64,000 nt of DNA from Nemertoderma westbladi (lineage: Eukaryota > Xenacoelomorpha > Nemertodermatida > Nemertodermatidae). The DNA is taken from NCBI GenBank assembly GCA_032718475.1, contig JAUCBJ010008069.1:1-64000 (forward strand), read 5' to 3'. Of the stretch, positions 34,038 to 46,000 are shown piece by piece (position 1 is the first letter of the stretch; every line of letters begins with the position of its first letter). Made by a program: the position numbers and the translations under genes. Under the pieces are notes generated by a model that ran no database searches, was not told the origin of the DNA, and worked only from the letters and a program-made list of their open reading frames with translations.

Positions 34038-37000
34038 CTGCAATATAATTACAATTAGGTCTATAATAGTTAATGTCGACTACTGTATTCATTTTATATT
34101 AAAATAAAACAAGTGCTGACCATTGATTAATATATTCCTTAATCATTCAATATTCAGGTATATATAACAAATTCTCTACCGAACTTACATCCAGGAGGTT
34201 TCCACTCCATATCGGGCCATCCAGGCTGGTCCCCCGACTTAACGTTCTCAATAACCAACCAATCATGAAGAGGTTTGAAGTATTCTAGAAAGGCTGCAGT
34301 GCTGTACTCTCGGGAACCCACCAATATCTCGAAGGCATCTCTCCATGGTTCGCTTTGCCCCAATTCTAACATCTCCCTGCCAATTGAAAAATAGATAGTC
34401 GAAAGTTAAATTAACTAGTATACTACATACAGTAACAGTACTGATGTATATAATTTGATAGTCTAATACATTGTACTAACATTGGATAGACAGTGTATTG
34501 TGGTTGAACTAAATAGAATATTTAGATGGAAACTTGGATTTATTGGAAAATCAATTAATATAAAACATACATTATGGCTGTGGCGTTCGGTTTATCAGAA
34601 ATGTCGCATTTATAAAGCGGTTCTTCAGCTGGATGGCCTGCATTCAAACAAGCTGCTTTGTGAAACTGAAACTGGATGATAAACGAGATGAAATATCTGC
34701 AATTAATTAACAAAATATAAATTCAATAACTAGTGTACCAGTAGCAGTGGGAGAAGAAAACTGGTTGCAGTGGGAGAAGAAAACTGGTAGCAGTGGGAGA
34801 GGAAAACCGGTAGCAGTAGGAGAAGAAAACTGGTAGCAGTGGGAGAGGAAAACTGGTAGCAGTGAGAGATGAAAACTGGTAGCAGTGGGAGAAGAAAACT
34901 GGTAGCAGTGGGAGAGGAAAACCGGTAGCAGTGCGAGATGAAAACTGGTAGCAGTGGGAGAAGAAAACTGGTAGCAGTGGGAGAGGAAAACCGGTAGCAG
35001 TGGGAGAGGAAAACCGGTAGCAGTGGGAGAGGAAAACTGGTAGCAGTGGGAGAGGAAAACTGGTAGCAGTGGGAGAGGAAAACTGGTAGCAGTGGGAGAG
35101 GAAAACTGGTAATAGTTGGAGAGGAAAACTGGTAGCAGTGGGAGAGGAAAACCGGTAGCAGTGGGAGAGGAAAACCGGTAGCAGTGGGAGAGGAAAACCG
35201 GTAGCAGTGGGAGAGGAAAACTGGTAGCAGTGGGAGAGGAAAACCCCGTAGCAGTGGGAGAGGAAAACCGGTAGCAGTGGGAGAGGAAAACCGGTAGCAG
35301 TGGGAGAGGAAAACTGGTAGCAGTGGGAGAGGAAAACCCCGTAGCAGTGGGAGAGGAAACTGGTAGTAGTGGGAGAGGAAAACTGGTAGCAGTGGGAGAG
35401 GAAAACCCCGTAGCAGTGGGAGAGGAAAACCGGTAGCAGTGGGAGAGGAAAACTGGTAGCAGTGGGAGAGGAAAACTGGTAGCAGTGGGAGAGGAAAACC
35501 GGTAGCAGTGGGAGAGGAAAACTGGTAGCAGTGGGAGAGGAAAACTGGTAGCAGTGGGAGAGGAAAACCGGTAGCAGTGGGAGAGGAAAACTGGTAGCAG
35601 TGGGAGAGGAAAACCGGTAGCAGTGGGAGAGGAAAACTGGTAGCAGTGGGAGAGGAAAACCCCGTAGCAGTGGGAGAGGAAAACTGGTAGCAGTGGGAGA
35701 GGAAAACCGGTAGCAGTGGGAGAGGAAAACCGGTAGCAGTGGGAGAGGAAAACTGGTAGCAGTGGGAGAGGAAAACCCCGTAGCAGTGGGAGAGGAAACT
35801 GGTAGTAGTGGGAGAGGAAAACTGGTAGCAGTGGGAGAGGAAAACCCCGTAGCAGTGGGAGAGGAAAACCGGTAGCAGTGGGAGAGGAAAACTGGTAGCA
35901 GTGGGAGAGGAAAACTGGTAGCAGTGGGAGAGGAAAACCGGTAGCAGTGGGAGAGGAAAACTGGTAGCAGTGGGAGAGGAAAACTGGTAGCAGTGGGAGA
36001 GGAAAACCGGTAGCAGTGGGAGAGGAAAACTGGTAGCAGTGGGAGAGGAAAACCGGTAGCAGTGGGAGAGGAAAACTGGTAGCAGTGGGAGAGGAAAACT
36101 GGTAGCAGTGGGAGAGGAAAACCCCGTAGCAGTGGGAGAGGAAAACCGGTAGCAGTGGGAAAGGGAAACTGGTAGCAGTGGGAGAGCAGTGGTAAAACGC
36201 GGATTCTAGTTAATTACAAAGTTTTATTGGATCCGGGAAGGGGTGTAAAACACGGATTTTCGTTAATTACCAAGTTTTGTTGGATCCGGAATGGAGTGTA
36301 AAACACGGATTTTCGTTAATTACCAAGTTTTGTTGGATCCGGAATGGAGTGTAAAACACGGATTTTCGTTAATTACCAAGTTTTGTTGGATCCGGAATGG
36401 AGTGTAAAACACGGATTTTCGTTAATTACCAAGTTTTGTTGGATCCGGAATGGAGTGTAAAACATGGATTTTCGTTAATTACCAAGTTTTGTTGGATCCG
36501 GAATGGAGTGTAAAACACGGATTTTCGTTAATTACCAAGTTTTGTTGGATCCGGAATGGAGTGTAAAACACGGATTTTCGTTAATTACCAAGTTTTGTTG
36601 GATCCGGAATGGATTGTAAAACACGGATTTACGTTAGTTTCCATCCGGAAAAGGGTGTAAAACGCGGATACAAGTTAATTAGTAATTTTAATGAACAATT
36701 TGTAAAACGCATATGCAATAAAGACTCAGACCCTCATCTACAGTATAAGTTACAATTATTAATTAGTACAATGTTTATTGTTCTTTAGTAACTTTTCTTG
36801 GCTTGCGGACTTTCCTGGTTTTTTTCTTCTCCGGACTCGGGGTGCACGATGTTTGCGTAGTGAGTTCAAGCGGCTCAACAATGGCTGTATCATTGGTTGG
36901 ACTCGGAATAACGAATCCCGTAAATGGAACCTTTACAAAGTCATCACTGTCATCCATGTTTGCTAGATTGTTATCCAGATTTTCTAATGATTTAGTTGGT

Positions 37001-40000
37001 TGTACTTGTTTGTGTGTTGTACTCAATGAAATTTTATTTATACTTTCAGCAATCTCCACAGCATCTTGCGAATCGGGTGCCGGGGTTACCTTGTAATCAT
37101 CCGGAGCTGGTTTTATTCGACCAGGTTTTCTTTTCCTATTGGCCCTTTGATTTCGACATAACGTCTGAACGTTGTCAAATTTTTTCATCGTTGTACTCTT
37201 GTTCCCGGGGCTGGGTAATCCTAACGAATATTCAACTGCCAGTATATGGGAACATATAGTAGTCGCAGGACATTGAAAGATAGGTTTTGGGAATAGTTTC
37301 ACACTGTAAGTATTTCCAGAAGAACCCTCAACAACAAAAGACTTCAATTTTGGTATATGGGCAATCTTATAATCAATAATCATATCCATAAATTAAATCC
37401 AATAAATAAATCAATAAGGGCATCAATCCATAAATTACGAAGGCAGCACGCTTGCAAGGCCTTAAATAGAGTACGCTATTATGCAGTACAAACTACCGCT
37501 AGCTAGGCAGAACAGTGATTCTTGTTTGCTTGTTTGCAATGGAGGTTGGGATGGATACCAATCAGGGAAAAGGACAGTAATCCTACCATATAAGGTAATA
37601 CTAATAAGTTTGTGCTGTCTCTAGTATAAGGGGTACGGAAGCCCATAGCCGCCAGGACTCAAACATTAATGTGGGACACATTACAATTGTCTACAGAGCC
37701 GCTCTACCAGAGAAGTCACGTTCCCACGGTAGTAGTTTTTCAGCTAATCAATATCTAATAATGTCTGACGGCCAAGCATCACCATCGTCCTTATTAATAA
37801 TTCATTGGCAAGCATTGACCCCTATTAAGGTGTCCCCCAGAGCCGGATTAAGCTTATGTGTGGCCCCTAGGCATAGACAAATTATTAAGGTGTCTATTAA
37901 CTATTAAGGTGTCCCCCATTAATGTTTGTGTCCCTCATTAATGTGTGTCCCTCATTAATAGCTGTGTCCCTCATTAACATACTCAGTAATTAACGTAAAT
38001 CCGTACTTTACACTCCATTCCGGATCCAATAAAACTTGGTAATTAACGTAAATCCGTGTTTTACACTCCATTCCGGATCCAATAAAACTTGGTAATTAAC
38101 GTAAATCCGTGTTTTACACTCCATTCCGGATCCAACAAAACTTGGTAATTAACGAAAATCCGTGTTTTACACTCCATTCCGGATCCAACAAAACTTGGTA
38201 ATTTACGAAAATCCGTGTTTTACACTCCATTCCGGATCCAACAAAACTTGGTAATTAACGAAAATCCGTGTTTTACACTCCATTCCGGATCCAATAAAAC
38301 TTGGTAATTAACGAAAATCCGTGTTTTACACTCCATTCCGGATCCAATAAAACTTGGTAATTAACGAAAATCCGTGTTTTACACTCCATTCCGGATCCAA
38401 CAAAACTTGGTAATTAACGAAAATCCATGTTTTACACTCCATTCCGGATCCAATAAAACTTGGTAATTAACGAAAATCCGTGTTTTACACTCCATTCCGG
38501 ATCCAACAAAACTTGGTTATTAACGAAAATCCATGTTTTACACTCCATTCCGGATCCAATAAAACTTGGTAATTAACGAAAATCCGTGTTTTACACTCCA
38601 TTCCGGATCCAACAAAACTTGGTAATTAACGAAAATCCATGTTTTACACTCCATTCCGGATCCAATAAAACTTGGTAATTAACGAAAATCCGTGTTTTAC
38701 ACTCCATTCCGGATCCAACAAAACTTGGTAATTAACGAAAATCCGTGTTTTACACTCCATTCCGGATCCAATAAAACTTGGTAATTAACGAAAATCCGTG
38801 TTTTACACTCCATTCCGGATCCAACAAAGCTTGGTAATTAACGAAAATCCATGTTTTACACTCCATTCAAGATCCAATAAAACTTGGTAATTAACGAAAA
38901 TCCGTGTTTTACACTCCATTCCGGATCCAACAAAACTTGGTAATTAACGAAAATCCATGTTTTACACTCCATTCCGGATCCAATAAAACTTGGTAATTAA
39001 CGAAAATCCGTGTTTTACACTCCATTCCGGATCCAATAAAACTTGGTAATTAACGAAAATCCGTGTTTTACACTCCATTCCGGATCCAACAAAACTTGGT
39101 AATTAACGAAAATCCATGTTTTACACTCCATTCCGGATCCAATAAAACTTGGTAATTAACGTAAATCCGTGTTTTACACTCCATTCCGGATCCAATAAAA
39201 CTTGGTAATTAACGAAAATTCGTGTTTTACACTCCATTCCGGATCCAACAAATCTTGGTAATTAACGAAAATCCATGTTTTACACTCCATTCCGGATCCA
39301 ATAAAACTTGGTAATTAACGAAAATCCGTGTTTTACACTCCATTCCGGATCCAACAAAACTTGGTAATTAACGAAAATCCATGTTTTACACTCCATTCCG
39401 GATCCAATAAAACTTGGTAATTAACGAAAATCCGTGTTTTACACTCCATTCCGGATCCAACAAAACTTGGTAATTAACGAAAATCCATGTTTTACACTCC
39501 ATTCCGGATCCAACAAAACTTGGTATTTAACGAAAATCCGTGTTTTACACTCCATTCCTGATCCAACAAAACTTGGTAATTAACGAAAATCCGTGTTTTA
39601 CACTCCATTCCGGATCCAACAAAACTTGGTAATTAACGTAAATCCGTGTTTTACACTCCATTCCGTATCCAACAAAACTTGGTAATTAACGAAAATCCGT
39701 GTTTTACACTCCATTCCGGATCCAACAAAACTTGGTAATTAACGAAAATCCGTGTTTTAAACTCCATTCCGGATTCAATAAAACTTGGTAATTAACGTAA
39801 ATCCGTGTTTTACACTCCATTCCTGATTCACAAAATATATGAATCCGCCTTTTACACTAGCAAATCCGGGTCCTGATCCGTATCCGGATCCGGATCCGCG
39901 TTTTATACCTACCCAATTTGTTAAGGTATTGTTAATATCTTAACAATGTGGTTGAGGATAGTGGGAACGCTTCTACATGTGTCTATACATTGTTGTATTA

Positions 40001-43000
40001 ACCTGATATAGGGAACATTAGACGGAACATGATATTTAGCACCGGGGTCAAAATCATCTTCAGTCCTTTTCACCGGGGGTATAATTCCTTGGTATTTCGT
40101 TCGCATTTTCCACCACTCTTCATTGTATTGGGAAGGTTGAATATCTCCTTTAAATACCCTCCATCGCCACGAATCAATCAGCAATCCAAATGGAATAAAG
40201 GCAATCTTGTCCAATGCCTGACTCATGAGGAAATTGATATCCGATTCTGAAACAATTTAAAAATAACTGTTTTATTTTATCTTTGATATAGAGTTTAGAT
40301 ATACAATCCTTTACAAACTCTACCATGGATGTCCTTCTAAATAATTGTTTTTTTTAATTGGTATGTAACCTTGATTATCAGTCCAATCCTTTAGTAAGTC
40401 CAGTCCAATGAGATGCTTCGGAGTGGCGACACTCAAGGACATGAGATCCCCCACAGCCTCGTGGAACCCGGGGTTGGCGCCGGATTGGTACGGGAACGGC
40501 AGATCCTTGTACAGCATAAAGTAGTAGACGTGTCCGAGCTCGTGGTGCGTCGTGTAGAAGTAATCGGTGGTCATTGTCGTGCACTGTTTGATTCGAAAGT
40601 CCTTCCCATTGGAGAAGTCCCAAGCCGATGCGTGGCATACCACTTCGCGACCGTCGTTAGGCCTTTCTAACATGGAGTTAGGCCAGAATTCATCAGGAAG
40701 TTCTGGCATACCTAATTTGACGAAGAATTCCTCCGCAACCTAAAACAAAAACAAATATAAATTACTCTACGTCGAACGCGACTGAACGCAAGGAAGGTGA
40801 ACTTTAAGGATAAAAGTATTGTATAATATATTTCCCTTCCATCTTACTTCCATATCACTTAAATAATTACAACAATATTGTATTGTGTTGTGTTATTGTA
40901 CAAGAAAATAGAAAATTAACACCCAATTGAATACTTGATATTGTTTTTGGAGAGACTTTTATATACTGTACTTGTACGCATACTATACATGGTGAGTGTT
41001 AGCTTATCCAATTCCGCTAACATGAACCCACAAAGTAAGCCGTTGAGCAATATTGGGAGCACGAGGTTGATTACCAATCAACCTCGTGTCAACCCAGTAA
41101 ACGGGGACAATAGGCCCCAAAGGAGACACACACAATAGGGGTCAGGGGCCAAACCCCTAACCGAGAGAGAACACAGGGAGTGAACGGGAAACACTCCAGG
41201 GAAGGTGGGGCCAGACAGTGGGATATCAACCAATCAGAGGGGGGACAGGCATCGACTTGAGTCAGCAATAAGGCCACCTGTGCGTACATATATTACCTGT
41301 TCGTGCTATCCCTATTCAGTTCAGTTTACTCAGTCAGATCAGTAGGGTGGAACGGGGACTTCTGTCACCGTCCGCTACCGCCATCATACTTATATTACCT
41401 GTTGTGTCATACTATATCTATATCTATATATCAGACTATTATACCTTATACATATAACCGAACACCAGAACTCTTTTACCTTTCACACACGGCGGGGACG
41501 CGTGGATAGAAAACCCAACGGATAAACCGGGATCCGTAGATCCCGTCACAGTGACAGAACTCAGATCCGCCCAGCTGCCCTGACAGTGATAGAATGAGCT
41601 ACCGTCCAGCTGCGACTGCCAGCCACCAAAGACGACGATGAGTAGAGAGAGGAACGACACCGCCGCGGACCCCGGACGACGATCTAACGATCCGCGAGGC
41701 CACGGCGAGACGATACGAACCCACGACGCCGATCGATGCTACGCCGACCACGTCGACGCAGGTTGACGCCACGTCGACAACGAGCAACACGGCGAACCAA
41801 GATGTGGGGGGTCGTCTACCACGGAGAGAGCGAGTCGAGTAGAGGAGACGAGTCGGGAGGAGAAGAGAAAGACGAGTCGACGCGGAGCGAGGGTCGACAT
41901 ACCGATGTCACCGGCCAGCCACAGGCCGAGGACGACGAACGGTCCACCGGAACGGCGACGGTGGGGCCGTCGGTACGACGTCGGACCCGGAGAGACGGAA
42001 GAGAGGTCGGCGACGAGGACGTCGGGGTTTCTGATCGACTTCGACGGGCCTACCTCGCGACCCGGGAGCAACTGAGAGAGGCCAAGGAGGGGGCGAAGGT
42101 AGACGAGGTGAGACTGAGGAAAGGACTAGGTGAGTCGAACAGATACTTTGATCACCTAGTGTGTTTTGGGCAGAGAGAATTAGCCGAGGAGAGGACGAGG
42201 GGAGTTGTCAACGAACTGATTGAACTATGGGAATGTGGGGGTATGGAACCTAGCGTAGTGTACGTAGGGCCATACTTAGTCGATGCCCGGGGAGTGAAAG
42301 TAAGAGTTAGAAGACCTGGGGAGGGCGAATCCGAGGTTAATTTCGAGGATTCGGTCTCGTCGGTCGGAGGAAGTTCCGGGAAGCGGGGGAAAGTTAGTGG
42401 GACGGAGGGGCGACGGGAGTCCGTCGCAACCGATAAGTCTGCTACATCCTCCGTAAAAGAAAGACGGGTGCGACAGAGTGAACGCATAGAGTATAAATTA
42501 GAAACGGCTGCGAGTAAGCAGGAATGGTTAGAGTGGCAATTGAGAAGGGAAACCACATTCTCAGAGGAGGCTGTAGAGTTGGAGAGGGAGTATAGAGAGA
42601 AAGCCGAGGAGTTTAGAGAGAGGGCCAAGGAGTGTAGAGAGCTAGAGATGGGTGTAGAGAGCGAGCCGGCGAGGCGGCTTGAAATGATTGCTAGAGAGGC
42701 AGAGTTGGCCGGGCAGAATACGCGAGAGTCGGGGATAGAGGGTGAGTGCAGGCGGGATGAGTTGCATGCCGTGCTAGGGAGGCTTGCGCAATATCAAGCC
42801 AAACTTAAACGGCGCCGACTAGAACTGGCGCGGTTGGAGATATCAGAGAGTGAGACCCCACTTACAGGCACCGGGCGGGAGAACCAGAACTGGTGTAGCC
42901 GTACGGGCGGGGGGGGTAATAGTAGTACGTTAGGAAATGTTAATATTAATAGTACCGTAGTAGATAACCCTAATCCCTTTATTACAGGAAATAATATTTT

Positions 43001-46000
43001 GCCTGGTAGTGGTAATTTAAATTTAAACTTAAACTCAAATAATAACGTTAATTTAAATATTCAGAATAATTCAAATAATGCGAATAATAGTTTAAATTTT
43101 GAAAATTCAAATAGTTCTAATTTAAATAATTTAAGTCCCGTTTCAAATTCTAATAGTTTGATTGATTTAACAAGTGGTATTGGGAGTGGTGCTATTAATG
43201 TGAGCGTGTCGGACGTACATAACCCGGCAGACGGGGGCCTGGTAGGCCACGTAGTTAGTAGGCAGGAGGTGGCAGGGTTGAGCCAACCCGGCGGCGGCCT
43301 GGTAGGCCACGCAGTTAGTAGGCAGGAGGTAGCGGGGTTGAGCCAACCCGAAGTAGGCCTGATGGGCCACGCAGTAGTAGAGAGAGAGGCGGGGGTGAAT
43401 AGGCCCAGCCGTAGTAGAGACAGTGCGTCGACTAGAGAGGGGTGTAGAGACGAAGTAAGAGATATTGAAGTTAGATGTGGCGGGTGGGGGGGGGCTACGG
43501 GCGCCCCACCACATAAGATTAGTGGCGAGAGAGGGGGGGCAGAGAATGCCCCACAAGAGGGGTGTAGGAGTGTAGTAAGAGGTAGTGAAGTTAGAAGTGG
43601 CGGGTGGGGGGGGGGGCTACGGGCGCCCCACCACATAAGATTAGTGGCGAAAGAGGGGGGGCAGAGAATGCCCCACAAGAAGGGAGTAGAAGTATAGTAA
43701 GAAATAGTGAAGTTAGAAGTGGCGGGTGGGGGGGGGCTACGGGCACCCCACCGCGAGGAGTTAGTAGCGAGAGAGGGGGGGCAGAGAGTGTCCCACAGGC
43801 GTCAGCGGATAATGCGCGGGCCGAATTAGGTAAACCGCAACACCCGGCGACGGAGAGTAATAGGGGGATTGCGAGTATCCCCAGCGGCGTGCGATCGAGT
43901 AGAGAGAGGCAGGTTGACGTTGCGAGAGGGCAGACGAAGCGTCGAGCACGATTAGAAGAGGGAGGAAGAAGAGTGGAGTATAACCGGGAGGTCGACGAGA
44001 GATCTCACGAGCCGGAATACTGCACTGAAAAGAGAAGAAGAGGAGATAGTAGAAAAGGTGTCGCCACGAATGATAGGAGTGCGAGGACGGATAACGAACC
44101 GTCGATAGTAGAGATGGAGTCAGGGAGCCAGTGGAGTCGAACTTCGGGAGATTGCCGTCGCCCCGGAGAAACGCACCGCACGCCAAGAGAGGGGTACAGG
44201 AGGTACCAATACAAGGTCGAGAACAGGAGAGGGGATCGAAGAGAAGCTTCCCGACGGGATATAGCTGCCGATCGAGAGTGCAGTAGTCGCGGGGAGATTC
44301 GAGATTCGCGAAGAATAAACTTCGGTTCGGAAGGGCACATGCAGACTGCAGGACATACTGTAGGCCTTACTGCACATACTATTGTAGGCCATGCTGGGAG
44401 AGATAGAGTAGGCGATGGGGTAGCGCGAACGACGGGATTAAACCCGGAAGTCGCGGAGTACATACCGGTAGGTAGGCGAGAGGTAGGTAGGCCTGTATCG
44501 GTACAGCAGCATGACTATAATAATACACAGGGACATAACATATATCCAGGGGAGGGGGGAGTTATTGGAGATAGACGTATGGGCCCCAATGTATTAACAT
44601 CAACCCCAGTACCAAACATACCGGCTGGGGGGGGGACAGGGTGACATTCCCCCATCACAATATCGACAATATACCCCGATAGGAGCAAGAATATCGAACT
44701 CCCTGGACGAGAGCAGGTCGTGCGGACAGTCACCACCACACGCGGCCATACAGGGGACTACCAGTCCACAGTTAGCTGGTAGTAGGGCCACACCGTGGCA
44801 GGGACAGGAAGAAAATAACACCAAAAATAAACACAATCCCAATATACCCAGTAGGCCGAGTCTAGACAACCAAAACATTAAATCGGTACATATAAACCTA
44901 AGCGCGATACGTGAAGGACTATACAGGAAACGCTATAATCCAGGATTCCAATGTCAATTACATCGGGACGGAACCCATAAGACCAGGAGTTGCAAGTACT
45001 GGCAAGCGTTGCCCAAACGAGATCGTGTAGCCTACACAGACGCAAACGGACTATGTCATCGATGTGTGGTAAAAGGACACAGATCCGGAGAGTGTTGGAA
45101 AGGGAGAGGATATGAAAGGACTAAACCAGGGGCAGAGAAGCCCATTAGCAAACATAAGGGAGTCGGGAAAGTAGAAGGAGGCGTGTTGCATACACACGCA
45201 GGACGGACACAGTGCGAGGGGGCATTACATGGGCAGACACCGCGTATACCGAGGGACGAGCGGGGGTCGTCGAGGGCTCTAATGCCAGCGCACATACGAA
45301 GGGGGAGGCCAGCAAAGGTAGCACCGAAGAGAGTGTGGCGAAGAGTTAGAGGACGTATAGGAGGGCAGCAGGAGAGTGCCTACTGGAAGAAGGGGCACGT
45401 GAGAGTTTTTAGTCGTCCAAAGTTTTGGACTGAGGGGGGTGGGAATGAGGGCGAGACGCCCTTCCCACGCACAAAATATAAAATAATTATTTAATTAAAA
45501 ATAATTAAATAATAGAGTAGGTAGAAGTTAGGTAGTTAGTTAGTTAGTTAGTTAAAGGGTGGTACGTAGTACCTAGAGTTAGTTAGAGTTAGTAGGTACG
45601 TAGTACCTAGAGTTAGTTAGAGTTAGTAGGTACGTAGTACCGCTAGTTAGAGTTAGAGTTAGTAGGTACGTAGTACCTAGAGTTAGAGAGTTAGTAGGTA
45701 CGTGGTACCTAGTTAGAGTTAGAGTTAGTAGGTACGTAGTACCTAGTTAGAGTTAGAGTTAGAGGGTACGTAAGTACCGCTAGTTAGTTAGAGTTAGAGG
45801 GTACGTAGTACCTAGTTAGAGAGTCAGTAGGTACGTAGTACCTAGTTAGAGTTAGAGTTAGAGGGTACGTAAGTACCGCTAGTTAGTTAGAGTTAGAGGG
45901 TACGTAAGTACCGCTAGTTAGTTAGAGTTAGAGGGTACGTAAGTACCGTTAGAGAGTAAGAGTTAGAGGGTACGTAGTACCGTTAAGGAGTAAGAGTTAG

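Larger units (their letters stand above)
36190..39912. mobile_element. Foldback-type element with minisatellite arms and a SWIM-domain ORF
   Basis: Two arrays of the same 53-bp unit face each other: about 9 units at 36190-36700 and about 35 units at 37985-39850. Both outer ends resolve into the same word (TAAAACGCGGAT at 36193 and its complement ending near 39908). Between them lies a SWIM-type ORF on the minus strand and about 600 bp of noncoding DNA. Long repetitive terminal arms around a transposase-related gene fit a Mutator-like or foldback transposon. No target duplication was recognised. It sits in ACE intron 7 of the window. Confidence 0.6.

Noticed and set aside
34154-34188. ACE stop codon at 34154 as the true C terminus
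   Set aside because: A consensus GTAAGT donor precedes it and a phase-compatible hydrophobic terminal exon lies 151 bp downstream, which fits ACE biology better. Read-through to this stop as an alternative soluble form is not excluded.
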